From an uncultured Alphaproteobacteria bacterium (lineage in GTDB: Bacteria > Pseudomonadota > Alphaproteobacteria > Rhodobacterales > Rhodobacteraceae): 44,897 nucleotides of DNA. Made by a program: the position numbers and the translations under genes. A model generated the notes under the pieces. It searched no databases. It was not told the origin of the DNA and saw nothing but the letters and a program-made list of their open reading frames with translations. This document shows positions 34,834-43,846 of this stretch, piece by piece (within the stretch, counting starts at the first letter, position 1; the number at the start of each line of letters is the position of its first letter). The stretch covers positions 1-44,897 of the forward strand of contig CACJUU010000015.1 of NCBI GenBank assembly GCA_902596605.1, given 5' to 3'.

Positions 34834-36369
34834 TTATGTTTTAACTGATATTAATATTTCAACTTTAGTATCAATTATAGATACATCAGTGGTATCTTTA
34901 TTAGAAAGTTTTGTGTTTAATAAATTGACTACATCTCTAAAACCATCATTTCCAGCTATTACTTTTAAAAAATGAAACTTTACGGAACTAAAGCAATTTT
35001 CAAAAGTCATGAATTTAGTTCTACTTACACTACATATCAGGTAGGTTTCGTTTGATTCTAGCCACGTAAATGAAGAAGCATAAAGCTCTAAAACTTGGTT
35101 ATTTTTGCCCAAAAAAGTTACTTTACACTGGTAATCTTTTTGCTGAGGTTGAAAAGAGTGCCTCATATTGTTCGAATTGATGGTGTCTAGATTGGTGACA
35201 TAAAGTTTTTTATGTTCTCCTAAAATAGGTGGCGTTAATCTAGATGACCCGAAACCCTTAAATTTAACAGGATTTCCAGCTACCTTCCATTTTTTTTCTT
35301 TACTAGAAGGTTGCTCTATTTCAAATATCATATCTCTTTTTCTAACATGTTTATCTTTAAAAATCTCTCTAACATTGTTAACCGGGCCAAAAGGAACTTT
35401 CCCTCCAAGTAAGGTTACTAATTCTTTCTTGCTAAATCTTTCTGTCCATGTATTAATTTTTTCATTTAATTCGTTTCTATTTTGTGCTCTCAAGGCAATA
35501 GTTCCAAATTTACCATCATTTAGAATATCATCAGTGGCAATTATTTTTTTAAGAATGTTCCAGTAGGAATCTTCTACAATCCCTATAGCAATAAAACCAT
35601 CTTTCGCTTTATAAACCCCAAATGGTGCCAACAAAGGATGACCATTCCCCTCAGGTTTAGGGATGACATTATTAAAATCATATTGATATATTGCTCTTTC
35701 GCACATGCTTATTATTGCGTCATACATAGCAACTTCAACAAATTGAGCCCTTCCAGTATCTCTAGCTTTTAAAATTGAAGCCAAAAGACCAAAGGATAGC
35801 AAAGAGCCAGAAAAAATATCGGCAATTCCTGGGCCAACTTTGAGGGGATTTTCTTCATTATACCCCGTTAAACTAATTAAACCTCCCATTGCTTGGGCAA
35901 CTACATCATATGAAGGCCAATTTTTGTAAGGGCTTTCTCCAAAAACATCGGAGCCAAAACCGCTTATTGAACCGTAGACAATTCTTGGATTGATTTTTGA
36001 AACTTCATCGAATGAAAGCCCTAACCGGTTCATGACCCCTGGTCGAAAGTTTTCAACTAACACATCGCTTTTTCCAATTAGTTTTTTAAAGAACGCCAGA
36101 TCGTCTCCATTTTTTAAATTGAGACAAATGCTTTTTTTGTTCCTATTTAAACTTACGAAATAACCCGACCAATTCCTTTTGAAGTCATCCTTCTTAAAGG
36201 GCCCACTCCTTCTGCTCGAATCTCCATCGGCGCTCTCAATCTTTATAACTTCAGCTCCGTGGTCAGCTAACAGCATCGTAGCATAGGGCCCAGATAACAT
36301 TCTACTAAGGTCTAGGACCCTAATACCTTCTAAAATTCCAGCTTTCGGCGAATGACTTTTTGCTTTCAT
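34834..36369 (-). CDS. class III CoA-transferase (CaiB/BaiF) with extra C-terminal domain
   Basis: About 511 residues from the ATG at 36369; the ORF could start 12 codons earlier at a TTG, which is less likely. Residues 1-390 are a CaiB/BaiF-type enzyme moving CoA between acyl acids: GIRVLDLSRMLSGPYATMLL, DHGAEVIKIE, ENFRPGVMNRLGL, then SGFGSD and YDVVAQAMGGLISLTGY with the family's catalytic Asp region VGPGIADIFSGS. After PPILGEHKKLYV the usual end is missing and about 110 residues of unrelated sequence follow (LELYASSFTWLESNETYLIC, then SVSRTKFMTFENC and VVNLLNTKLSNKD). No ribosome-binding site precedes the internal Met at the junction, so it is a real fusion by sequence. Substrate unknown. 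Confidence 0.85.
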   Translation of the reverse strand: MKAKSHSPKAGILEGIRVLDLSRMLSGPYATMLLADHGAEVIKIESADGDSSRRSGPFKKDDFKRNWSGYFVSLNRNKKSICLNLKNGDDLAFFKKLIGKSDVLVENFRPGVMNRLGLSFDEVSKINPRIVYGSISGFGSDVFGESPYKNWPSYDVVAQAMGGLISLTGYNEENPLKVGPGIADIFSGSLLSFGLLASILKARDTGRAQFVEVAMYDAIISMCERAIYQYDFNNVIPKPEGNGHPLLAPFGVYKAKDGFIAIGIVEDSYWNILKKIIATDDILNDGKFGTIALRAQNRNELNEKINTWTERFSKKELVTLLGGKVPFGPVNNVREIFKDKHVRKRDMIFEIEQPSSKEKKWKVAGNPVKFKGFGSSRLTPPILGEHKKLYVTNLDTINSNNMRHSFQPQQKDYQCKVTFLGKNNQVLELYASSFTWLESNETYLICSVSRTKFMTFENCFSSVKFHFLKVIAGNDGFRDVVNLLNTKLSNKDTTDVSIIDTKVEILISVKT

Positions 36370-36409
36370 ATGCTTTCTTTCAACAAAGCTACAAAAGGCT
36401 GTCAAATAG

Positions 36410-36826
36410 CTAAGACTTTGCCTCTCTATTTAAGTAAGGCAATGTTTCCGCACCTTGAGGAACAGAAGTGAGGTTTGGCGAAGAGTCAACAGCATCAGCG
36501 CAAGACTCTACGTACCCTACTTCTTCTGTTTTTCTTTGATAGCTATCTAATTCGTATAAGTCTCTTCTATTTATTTCCTCAAGTACTTTTACAGCAAGTA
36601 GTTTCATTTCGATTAGATGTCTTTGAAAATTCAAGAAAGTTTTATCAGCCCTAAAATCGTTATCATTCCTTTTGCTTAAATCTTTTTTATTTCGCAGTGT
36701 GCCTTCAGCTGATTGTCTTTCAAGTTTTTTATTTACTGCCTCAATTATTGATGCCGAAGGAACGATTGATTTATAAAGCATCAATATTGTTTCGTCAGAA
36801 AGTTCATTTAATTCTTTTTCAAGCAT
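36410..36826 (-). CDS. hypothetical protein, 138 residues
   Basis: I do not recognise this protein. It is highly charged, with helices at the N-terminus (LEKELNELSDETILMLYKSI) and middle (LNFQRHLIEMKLLAVKVLEE), then a low-complexity acidic/Ser-rich tail (VGYVESCADAVDSSPNLTSV). There is no signal peptide or membrane segment. GGTGG lies a few bases before the ATG. It ends 40 bases upstream of the CoA-transferase start and probably shares its transcript. It is divergent from the adhesin-repeat gene across about 300 bases in which I see no gene. Confidence 0.6.
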   Translation of the reverse strand: MLEKELNELSDETILMLYKSIVPSASIIEAVNKKLERQSAEGTLRNKKDLSKRNDNDFRADKTFLNFQRHLIEMKLLAVKVLEEINRRDLYELDSYQRKTEEVGYVESCADAVDSSPNLTSVPQGAETLPYLNREAKS

Positions 36827-37129
36827 AGTTTTCCACCATTTGTTTTGCAGTTTCTATTTCAGCTATTAATAACGTCCTATGCTGCTCAAAAGTTAGCCTC
36901 AATATATATTATTATGCCGATGATATTGGTTTTTTTGTCTTATATCAACAGAATAAACTTTTCTGTAATTATATCTGAAAAACGTTTTTACCTACACAAC
37001 ACTAATTTTCAAATTATGATATGGTTGAAGATGTGCAACATTTTTTAAAAATTTTATTATTTTGCTACAAAAAAATTTAAAATGTGGTAAAAAATGATAA
37101 TAACGTATAAGTATTAGCTTGGAGGGGTA
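36827..37129. other. divergent intergenic region without a recognised gene
   Basis: 303 very AT-rich bases between two divergent genes. A plus-strand ORF at 36845-37048 has no ribosome-binding site and biased, hydrophobic composition typical of random AT-rich sequence. Promoters in both directions are expected, but I cannot place them with confidence; a possible GATAAT lies near 37096. Confidence 0.5.
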
Positions 37130-38326
37130 ATGCGTATTAAATTATTAATAAAAATAACATCAGTGGTTTTAGTGCTGCTAAGTCTTTCACTAAGATCCGC
37201 AGTCTCTGCTGGAGGCTCTGATGAAGAAGTATTTCCTCCCAAAACACTAGAGAAATTAAAAAAAAATTACTCAACTGAGCAAAAGAAAAGCAAAAGCACT
37301 AGTGCAGATAGTGGGAACGGAGAGGTGAAAAAGTCAGAAGACAAAGGATCCCAAAATTCATCATCTGCTAAAAGTACCAAGGAAAATGCAAGTAGAGACC
37401 AAAATCGTACCGATACAGTAAATAGTCTCAACGACATATTAGAGGACGAACCTTTGATAGCGGATTTAACATCAATTATCGATAAGGATGGTATTGGAGA
37501 AGTGAACGTGGTTTGGAAAATCTCCAATGATGGTAATACTTACAGAACAATTCCAGGCGCGACAAATCAGTCATTTACCCCAAGACAAGAGCATGTGGGT
37601 AGAACATTGCGAGTTGTCCTAACATATCTAGATGGACAAGGTAATTTAGAAACTTTAGTTTCAGCGCCCACTACTCCAGTGGTTAATGTTAATGATAAGC
37701 CTACTGGTGTAGTTAGGCTCACCGGTGAAAGCGCAGAGGATAGCGCCCTTATATTAGACGTTTCAGATGTTTATGATGAGGATGGAATGGGTCCTTTTAA
37801 TTTTACCTGGCAAAGAACTTCACCCAACACAGGTTGGGAAAATTACACCGAAGACGATACTGAGGTTTTGAATCTAAGGCAAGAACACGTTTCCTACACA
37901 TATAGAGTACGTGTAGAGTACATTGACGGCTTTGATAATAGAGAAGTTATTTATTCAAATGAGAGTGAAGCAGTCCGAAATGTTGATGATCCAGTTCTTG
38001 GTGATGTAGTTATCCTTGGTGAAGAGAAAGAGGGCTCTGTGCTAGAGGCGCGGACTGACTCCCTCTCCGATGATGACGGTATAGCTTCAATTGATGTTGC
38101 TTGGGAAAGGAGCAGGGATGGAAGAAACTGGGTTTCTTTGACTGGAGAAAACACGAAGAAACTGAACCTTGATCAAACAGTAGTTGGAAGCCAAGTAAGG
38201 GTCAAGGCAACATTAGTTGACAGATTTGGTATTGAAACTGTGCTACATAGCCAGCCAACACGAATTATTGAGAACGTAAATAACGTTCCAATGGGCAACG
38301 TTTTGATAAGAAGAGTTTCAAATTAG
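37130..38326 (+). CDS. secreted protein with three adhesin-type Ig-like repeats
   Basis: 398 residues, preceded by the ribosome-binding site GGAGGGG. A signal peptide runs to about residue 27 (IKITSVVLVLLSLSLRSAVS, then AGG). A Lys/Ser/Glu-rich linker follows (about 45-95). Then come three repeats of about 97 residues with the same plan: DxDGxG near the start (DKDGIGEVN, DEDGMGPFN, DDDGIASID), a Trp strand (VVWKISNDGNTYR, FTWQRTSPNTGW, VAWERSRDGRNW), a V-G-x-x-x-R-V strand, and a linker ending N-V-N/D-D. These repeats are known from large calcium-binding surface adhesins. Here they are in a short stand-alone protein without a cell-wall or type I secretion signal, so periplasmic or outer-surface use is inferred. 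Confidence 0.75.
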   Translation: MRIKLLIKITSVVLVLLSLSLRSAVSAGGSDEEVFPPKTLEKLKKNYSTEQKKSKSTSADSGNGEVKKSEDKGSQNSSSAKSTKENASRDQNRTDTVNSLNDILEDEPLIADLTSIIDKDGIGEVNVVWKISNDGNTYRTIPGATNQSFTPRQEHVGRTLRVVLTYLDGQGNLETLVSAPTTPVVNVNDKPTGVVRLTGESAEDSALILDVSDVYDEDGMGPFNFTWQRTSPNTGWENYTEDDTEVLNLRQEHVSYTYRVRVEYIDGFDNREVIYSNESEAVRNVDDPVLGDVVILGEEKEGSVLEARTDSLSDDDGIASIDVAWERSRDGRNWVSLTGENTKKLNLDQTVVGSQVRVKATLVDRFGIETVLHSQPTRIIENVNNVPMGNVLIRRVSN

Positions 38327-38348
38327 TCAATAAAAGCATTTATTTAAC

Positions 38349-38831
38349 TTAACTGCTTTTGACCAAGTTATTTTTGATCAAATTTTTTGGTGTGTCAGTA
38401 TCACTGCTATATCTTCTAATCGAGCCTTCATAGTAGGCTCCATCTTCTATAGCGATTGTCTCATGGAAAGTATCTCCCTCTACTCTAGCTGAGGAACCAA
38501 ATCTTACTTTTTTCCCGAATACTGGCCCTATTATTCTACCTCTGATAACTAGATCCTCGGAAGTGACAGACCCAACTACTTTTGCTGATTTTTCAATTAC
38601 TAATTTTGACGCCTTTATTTCTCCTTCAAGAACTCCATCTAATCGAAGTGCACCTTTCGAAGAAATCTTTCCAATAACTTTTATCTCTTTCCCCAATAAT
38701 GATGGTGACGAACTACCTTCAAATTCACTCCCAGAAAAAATATCAGCACTCTCTTCTTGGGGTGGCTGTTTCGGTAATGATCTCGTTTTTTCAGAGTTTG
38801 CTTTTCTATTTTTCCAGGAATTAAAAATCAT
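38349..38831 (-). CDS. bactofilin (second copy)
   Basis: A 160-residue bactofilin: a ~45-residue disordered, Lys/Pro/Ser-rich head (KTRSLPKQPPQEESADIFSG), the beta-helix core (EIKVIGKISSKGALRLDGVL, EGEIKASKLVIEKSAKVVGS, VTSEDLVIRGRIIGPVFGKK, VRFGSSARVEGDTF) and a disordered tail. The long terminal arms distinguish it from the shorter copy at 32149-32505; in known bactofilins these arms bind membrane or partners. It is convergent with the adhesin-repeat gene, 22 bases between stops. Two bactofilins 6 kb apart may form mixed filaments, as BacA and BacB do in Caulobacter; that part is inference. Confidence 0.88.
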   Translation of the reverse strand: MIFNSWKNRKANSEKTRSLPKQPPQEESADIFSGSEFEGSSSPSLLGKEIKVIGKISSKGALRLDGVLEGEIKASKLVIEKSAKVVGSVTSEDLVIRGRIIGPVFGKKVRFGSSARVEGDTFHETIAIEDGAYYEGSIRRYSSDTDTPKNLIKNNLVKSS

Positions 38832-38927
38832 TATTTTAATGAGCTATTTCTTGTTAAATTTTTGTGATATCAAAGTACCACAAAAATAAAAAAAGTTAAT
38901 TAAAATAAGGATTTTTAAATAAGTTTT

Positions 38928-38956
38928 TTGATTGATCGAGTGTTCATGTATATAGT
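38928..38956 (+). promoter_or_regulatory. promoter of the 39-residue lipoprotein gene
   Basis: TTGATT (38928-38933), a 17-base spacer and TATAGT (38951-38956). The -10 box matches five of six consensus positions and the spacing is ideal. Transcription would start near 38963, giving a leader of about 32 bases. Confidence 0.6.
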
Positions 38957-38994
38957 AACTTTTATGAAACCAATAAGAATTGAGGAATAGTGTT

Positions 38995-39114
38995 ATGAAG
39001 AAATATGTTTTACTTTTTGCTCTTGCTTTAGGCGGACTTTTTGTCGCTGGTTGTGAAGCTCCAACAGTATCAGCAGATGCGGTTTCTTGCTCCAAGACTG
39101 GGGGATGTAGCTAA
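38995..39114 (+). CDS. 39-residue lipoprotein
   Basis: ATG at 38995 with TGAGGAA upstream. The product is a lipoprotein precursor: MKKYVLLFALALGGLF followed by the lipobox VAGC, so cleavage before Cys20 gives a 20-residue mature peptide (CEAPTVSADAVSCSKTGGCS) with two more Cys. It has its own good promoter and a strong terminator, which makes a functional single-gene unit likely. No family is recognised; small lipoproteins of this size include entericidin-like peptides, but the sequence does not resemble them. Confidence 0.75.
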   Translation: MKKYVLLFALALGGLFVAGCEAPTVSADAVSCSKTGGCS

Positions 39115-39138
39115 GTATCTAACCAATAGGTGACATTT

Positions 39139-39173
39139 GGCTCCGAATTTAATATTTTTATTCGGAGCCTTTT
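39139..39173 (+). terminator. rho-independent terminator after the small lipoprotein gene
   Basis: GGCTCCGAAT (39139-39148) and ATTCGGAGCC (39160-39169) form a perfect 10-bp stem around an 11-base loop, followed by TTTTACTT. On the minus strand the hairpin lacks a T run, so it mainly ends plus-strand transcription; it lies at the very end of the lpxL gene. Confidence 0.85.
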
Positions 39174-40017
39174 ACTTCCATCGTCTATGTGGCCAGTACC
39201 ATTGGGTAGGATACGTTTTTACTTTCTTCTCTAGGCTCGCGTTCATATCTTTCGTAATAGAACTTACTGTAACTAACTCTATTGGTTTATCAAAAGTAAC
39301 GCCAATACTGCGGTCATTTTCTCTAATGCCGTACGCTGGTATCAAAAGGGCGTTGTATTTTAAGGATATTTCAGCTATTGACGTAGAAGTTTTAGCAGGT
39401 CTGCCTAGAAATTGAAAATATTTACCCTCCTTTACAGCTTGATCAATCATTAGAGCTATTACTCCTCCAGACTTCATTAAAGAAATCATTTTTCTTGTGC
39501 CGGATGTCCCTACTTCAAGTATGGGTTCACCTCCTTCTCTGATAGCACTTAAGTGAAGTCGCTCGTAAAAAATGTTTCTATTTCGCTGATAAATAGCACC
39601 AGATGTAAGCCCATACTTCTTTAATACGGCTCTTACAGCTTCCCAAGAGCCAATATGCCCAGATACGACTATTATTGGCCGATTGATTTTTCTTGCCTCA
39701 ATAAGAGGAGCTAGCTCGTTTTTCTTATATGTTATTTTATTTTTTAGCTTATGAAATTCCTTGTTAAACATAAGTTCTATAAAACTCTCACCAATCATTT
39801 TAGAATTCTCTTTAATAAACCTTTTTCTTTTTTGGTAAGACATATTTGGATAGACAAACCTAAGGTTTGCATCGACTCTTTTACGGAATTTTCTGACCCA
39901 GGGAAGTATGATTTTACAAAGCTGTCCTCCCAAATACACCCTTGTATCAAAAGGCAAGAGTTTTAAAAATGTGATTAGTAAATAGAAGGGTATTATCTCG
40001 AGAAGTTGGCGGAGCAT
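39172..40017 (-). CDS. lpxL: lipid A biosynthesis acyltransferase (LpxL/HtrB family)
   Basis: A 281-residue inner-membrane acyltransferase adding a secondary acyl chain to lipid A. An N-terminal hydrophobic helix (PFYLLITFLKLLPFD) anchors it. The catalytic H-x4-E motif is SGHIGSWEAV. Next come YQRNRNIFYERL and the second substrate block (ALMIDQAVKEGKYFQFLGRP), which hold conserved family residues. The C-terminus (PTQWYWPHRRWK) is the usual Trp-rich end. It starts 35 bases downstream of infC on the same strand, with AGGAAT as ribosome-binding site. Its position after thrS-infC, in place of the usual rpmI-rplT, is a departure from the common order. Confidence 0.92.
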   Translation of the reverse strand: MLRQLLEIIPFYLLITFLKLLPFDTRVYLGGQLCKIILPWVRKFRKRVDANLRFVYPNMSYQKRKRFIKENSKMIGESFIELMFNKEFHKLKNKITYKKNELAPLIEARKINRPIIVVSGHIGSWEAVRAVLKKYGLTSGAIYQRNRNIFYERLHLSAIREGGEPILEVGTSGTRKMISLMKSGGVIALMIDQAVKEGKYFQFLGRPAKTSTSIAEISLKYNALLIPAYGIRENDRSIGVTFDKPIELVTVSSITKDMNASLEKKVKTYPTQWYWPHRRWK

Positions 40018-40051
40018 TTCTATTCCTATTTACACTTCTAAAACACTGAAT

Positions 40052-40597
40052 TTAGGTATTGGGATATATTATCATTACCATTTGCCTCCCCTCAACTTTT
40101 GGAATCACATCTGGTTTACCAAGGTGAGCTGTATCTTTTACTACCCGTTCCATTAATTCTGAACCTAATTCTTGATGGGCCATCTCTCTGCCTCTGAATC
40201 TAAGTGTTATTTTAACTTTATCCCCATTTTCAAGAAATTTAGTAACAGAGCGCATTTTTACTTCATAGTCATGCTTATCCGTATTGGGTCGAAACTTTAT
40301 CTCCTTAAGTTCAATTGTTTTTTGCTTTTTTCTTGCTTCTGCCTCTCTTTTTTGCTGGTCATACTTAAACTTGCCAAAATCCATAATTTTACAAACCGGA
40401 GGTGTGGCATTGGGGGAAATTTCAACAAGATCAAGTCCTACCTCGCTTGCCATAATGTTTGCCTTTTCAGGGCTTACAATCCCTATCATATTTCCGTCAG
40501 CATCGATTAAGCGAACCTCTTTACATATAATTGATGCATTAACTCGAGCCGCCACTTCCTTTTGTCCCGAGGTCATTTCCTGATTTCTTCTTACGAT
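40052..40597 (-). CDS. infC: translation initiation factor IF-3, probable AUC start
   Basis: IF-3 binds the 30S subunit and checks start codon and initiator tRNA. Both halves are present: the N-terminal domain ([36 protein letters not shown]) and the C-terminal domain ([36 protein letters not shown]). The first ATG (40576) has only an AGGA one base upstream. Seven codons upstream in frame is ATC (40597-40595), exactly 6 bases after a perfect AAGGAG (40609-40604), adding I/M-VRRNQE, which resembles the Arg-rich start of alphaproteobacterial IF-3. A non-canonical start is the known means of IF-3 autoregulation. thrS lies 58 bases upstream on the same strand. Confidence 0.93.
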   Translation of the reverse strand: MVRRNQEMTSGQKEVAARVNASIICKEVRLIDADGNMIGIVSPEKANIMASEVGLDLVEISPNATPPVCKIMDFGKFKYDQQKREAEARKKQKTIELKEIKFRPNTDKHDYEVKMRSVTKFLENGDKVKITLRFRGREMAHQELGSELMERVVKDTAHLGKPDVIPKVEGRQMVMIIYPNT

Positions 40598-40603
40598 TTC
40601 ATG

Positions 40604-40609
40604 CTCCTT
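40604..40609 (-). promoter_or_regulatory. ribosome-binding site that decides the infC start
   Basis: AAGGAG on the minus strand, with 6 bases (CATGAA) to the ATC at 40597. The overlapping ATG in CATGAA is only one base from the site and opens a frame ended by TAA after three codons, so it is not a competing gene start. Confidence 0.75.
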
Positions 40610-40655
40610 TTTCTTAAGTTAATTTAATTTATTTCTTTACGATATCTTTATTACT

Positions 40656-42632
40656 TTATTCTTTTTCTAGTTTTAGATCTGGTGGCGTTGCCTCCATTGA
40701 CAGTTCTCTGATAGCATCATTCAAAGCAATTGTTTGTGACTCTTTTATACCAAGTCGCCGCACATTTATGGTTTGGCTTTTGACTTCTTTCTCGCCCACG
40801 ACAGCAATTATGGGGATTTTTGAAATAGAATGCTCTCTTACTTTATAATTGATTTTTTCGTTTCTATCGTCCACCTTGCACCTCAATCCTACTTTTTTAA
40901 ATGATCTAGCTACTTCATTGACGTAGCTGCCCATATTTGTCGTTATTGATGCAATGACAATTTGTGTTGGGGCAAGCCATAACGGGAGTCTGCCGGTTGT
41001 ATTCTCAAGCAAAATTCCAATAAATCTCTCAAAGGATCCAAGTATCGCTCTGTGTAACATTACGGGGACTTGTTTTTCTCCAATATTGTTAATATAGGTA
41101 GACCCTAATCTTTCTGGTAAAACAAAATCGACCTGTAATGTTCCACATTGCCAATCTCGGCCTAACGCATCTGTTAATACAAACTCTAACTTTGGTCCAT
41201 AAAAAGCGCCTTCGCCTTTATTTATCAAAAAGTCATAACCGGCCATTTTGGTTGCACTTTTTAAGGCCTGTTCAGCACGGTCCCATACTTGATCGCTACC
41301 AGCTCGATTTTCCGGTCTATCTGAAAATTTTACTTTAAACTTAGCAAATCCAAGTTCTTCATAAACGACGGATAAAAGCTCTATAAATTTTTTTGTCTCA
41401 CTTTCTATTTGCTGTTCAGTACAAAAAATGTGGGCATCATCTTGCAAAAAAGCTCTTACCCTCATAAGACCGTGTAATGCGCCAGATGGCTCATTCCTGT
41501 GGCATGCTCCAAATTCAGCCATTCTTAACGGTAGATCCCTATAAGATTTTATGCCTTGGTTATAAATTTGAACATGACAAGGACAGTTCATTGGCTTTAG
41601 TGCATTTATTCTTGGTGTTTTTTCCTGCTCATCTACCTCTACAATAAACATATTTTCTCTAAATTTATCCCAATGTCCTGATTTTTCCCAAAGGCTTCTA
41701 TCTACAATTTGCGGCGTTTTTACCTCTGAGTATCCATTTTTTTCAAGCTTTCTACTCATATATTCTTGTAATGTTGAGTAGAGTTTCCAACCATTTGGAT
41801 GCCAAAAAATACTTCCAGTAGCCTCCTCTTGTAGGTGAAATAACTCCATATCTTTTCCGAGTTTTCTATGGTCTCGTCTTTCGGCTTCTTCTAGTCTTAA
41901 AAAATATTGCTTTAATTCCTCTTTACTTCTAAAAGCTACTCCATAAATTCGCTGAAGCATTTTATTTTTACTGTTCCCCTTCCAGTACGCACCTGCAACT
42001 CTGGTAAGTTTAAAAGAGTCCGCAGGCACTTGGCCTGTGTGCACCAGATGTGGCCCCCTGCAGAGGTCTTGCCAATCTCCATGCCAGTACATCCTTATAT
42101 CTTCATTGACTGGAATATCTTGAATCAGTTCAACCTTATAAGGCTCCTTTTTTTCTTTATAAAAATTCAACGCTCTTTCACGATCCCAGGTCTCTTTTTT
42201 TACAGCATCTTTTTTTTCAATGATTGACCTCATTAGAGATTCGATTTTGTGTATATCACTCTCAGAAAAGGGCTCTTTTTTATCAAAATCATAGAAGAAG
42301 CCATCTTGAATTACTGGGCCTATAGTCACTTTAACATCTGGCCATATTTCTTGAACGGCTCTGGCTAAGATATGTGCACAATCATGTCGGATTAATTCAA
42401 GCGCTATTTCTGTATCTTTAGTGGTGTGTATTGTAACGGAGCAATCATTTGTAAGCTTTGTTGACAGGTCAGTCAAAGTACCATTTACAGTGCATGCTAT
42501 CGACTTCTTAGCAAGAGACATTGATAGGTCTTTTGCGATTTCAAAAACTGTTATGCCGGTAGGATACCATTTTGAGGAACCGTCAGAGAGTTCAACAGCT
42601 ATTTTATTGTCTTCGGTCAGATTTAAACTCAC
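40656..42632 (-). CDS. thrS: threonine-tRNA ligase
   Basis: A class II synthetase charging tRNA-Thr. 658 residues, near the usual 640-650, from a GTG start (42632) with GAAG six bases upstream. Domains in order: TGS (about 1-62, [20 protein letters not shown]), editing domain with [17 protein letters not shown] (H-x3-H site near residue 80), then the catalytic core with [14 protein letters not shown] (zinc Cys), [20 protein letters not shown] (motif 2) and [19 protein letters not shown] (motif 3), and the anticodon domain ([24 protein letters not shown]). infC follows 58 bases downstream, the common bacterial thrS-infC order. Confidence 0.97.
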   Translation of the reverse strand: MSLNLTEDNKIAVELSDGSSKWYPTGITVFEIAKDLSMSLAKKSIACTVNGTLTDLSTKLTNDCSVTIHTTKDTEIALELIRHDCAHILARAVQEIWPDVKVTIGPVIQDGFFYDFDKKEPFSESDIHKIESLMRSIIEKKDAVKKETWDRERALNFYKEKKEPYKVELIQDIPVNEDIRMYWHGDWQDLCRGPHLVHTGQVPADSFKLTRVAGAYWKGNSKNKMLQRIYGVAFRSKEELKQYFLRLEEAERRDHRKLGKDMELFHLQEEATGSIFWHPNGWKLYSTLQEYMSRKLEKNGYSEVKTPQIVDRSLWEKSGHWDKFRENMFIVEVDEQEKTPRINALKPMNCPCHVQIYNQGIKSYRDLPLRMAEFGACHRNEPSGALHGLMRVRAFLQDDAHIFCTEQQIESETKKFIELLSVVYEELGFAKFKVKFSDRPENRAGSDQVWDRAEQALKSATKMAGYDFLINKGEGAFYGPKLEFVLTDALGRDWQCGTLQVDFVLPERLGSTYINNIGEKQVPVMLHRAILGSFERFIGILLENTTGRLPLWLAPTQIVIASITTNMGSYVNEVARSFKKVGLRCKVDDRNEKINYKVREHSISKIPIIAVVGEKEVKSQTINVRRLGIKESQTIALNDAIRELSMEATPPDLKLEKE

Positions 42633-42643
42633 TCTATGCTTCT

Positions 42644-43795
42644 TTAACTTGCTTTTCTAAAAGATAAAGTACTGTACGCATAAATTAATAGCTCTTCCAT
42701 ATTTTTTATATTGAAATTGTTTAATACATAATTACGGCTTGTTCGTCCAGTAAAATTCCTTTCTTGCGTATTCATTTGGAGTAGGTTTGTCAAAGTTGGT
42801 ATAAGTTCCTTTAAATCACCATTTCCAGTTAGGTAATTATGATATTCTCTAGGTAAAAGTTCTTTATTTACATCGTTTTCCCAACTAACTACTGCGTTAC
42901 CCATAGCTAACGCATTTAATATGTCTAAAGAATAGTATTGGTTTTGAGGATTTAGTTCTAGATAAATGGATGAAAGCTTAAGGCTAGCTTCTAGGTCAGC
43001 AGTATAATCCATCAGACACAAAACACTATTTCTGTTTTTAAGGCATTTTTCTTCAAAAACATTTACTTGCTTCTTGTTCGCGTTACTTTTCAAAACGACG
43101 ATATATGGTCTTATATTTTCTGGTAGTTTCTCTAAATTGACCGATAGCTTAATTATCTGATTTTGCCATTTATTTGAATTGAAATAGGCTTTTGCAAAAA
43201 TTATATGTCTAGGCTTCTCAAGCATTCCCCATCGAGTTGCCAAGGTAATAGTTCTTTCTTGGCTGATTTTCTTTTCATCATAGATTGTTAAATCTACCGG
43301 TACTGGTACGTAATACAAACCTATGTTTTTTCTAGAATATTTGGTTAAAAGCTCTTGGTAAATTGTTTTGCTGGGTACTAATGTGGTAGCTTGTGGAATG
43401 AATTCTCCAAATATGGTCTTATTTAACCTGCCCATTACAGTTTGCTCTGATGGATTTGAAAGCATAGACATTATTATTTTTATAGAGCAAGTTTTATTAA
43501 CCTGCAAAGCGGCTTTATATCCAGCTAAATCGTATACATGTATTGTAACAATAGATTTTGACGATACTACTTCACAAATTTTCTTAATGGTCGCTTTTGA
43601 GTAAATAATATCTCCTGAAGAATTATTCTGTTCAACAATTTGAGCACCCCATCGCTTAAAGTATGATAATTCTCTACCAAGAGGAGCAATTACATATGAA
43701 TTATACCCGTTATCTTTCAATATTTTAGAGTAAGCCGCAATTGCTCTAATTGAAATGTCATCATTTAGGCTGGTTAAAAGTTGAAGAATGTTCAT
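42644..43795 (-). CDS. glycosyltransferase, family 4-like
   Basis: 383 residues of GT-B type. The N-terminus [20 protein letters not shown] and the phrase [20 protein letters not shown] fit the acceptor domain of group 1 glycosyltransferases. The C-terminal half has [12 protein letters not shown] and a nucleotide-sugar-like region ([37 protein letters not shown]) where the family places its E-x7-E element; here it is weakly conserved ([20 protein letters not shown]), so the assignment is to superfamily only. It ends 11 bases upstream of the thrS start region on the same strand. The product is probably used for surface polysaccharide or LPS; donor and acceptor unknown. Confidence 0.65.
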   Translation of the reverse strand: MNILQLLTSLNDDISIRAIAAYSKILKDNGYNSYVIAPLGRELSYFKRWGAQIVEQNNSSGDIIYSKATIKKICEVVSSKSIVTIHVYDLAGYKAALQVNKTCSIKIIMSMLSNPSEQTVMGRLNKTIFGEFIPQATTLVPSKTIYQELLTKYSRKNIGLYYVPVPVDLTIYDEKKISQERTITLATRWGMLEKPRHIIFAKAYFNSNKWQNQIIKLSVNLEKLPENIRPYIVVLKSNANKKQVNVFEEKCLKNRNSVLCLMDYTADLEASLKLSSIYLELNPQNQYYSLDILNALAMGNAVVSWENDVNKELLPREYHNYLTGNGDLKELIPTLTNLLQMNTQERNFTGRTSRNYVLNNFNIKNMEELLIYAYSTLSFRKAS

Positions 43796-43846
43796 GTCTG
43801 TGCAATTATCTGGTCAGATGTCATAGTAAAAAAAGAAACGGGGCAT

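Noticed and set aside
34834-35167. Reading the CoA-transferase tail as a separate gene from the Met near 35165
   Set aside because: No ribosome-binding site precedes that Met and the frame is continuous, so a fusion is the simpler reading.
36845-37048. 67-codon plus-strand ORF
   Set aside because: No ribosome-binding site, composition of random AT-rich sequence, no family; probably chance.
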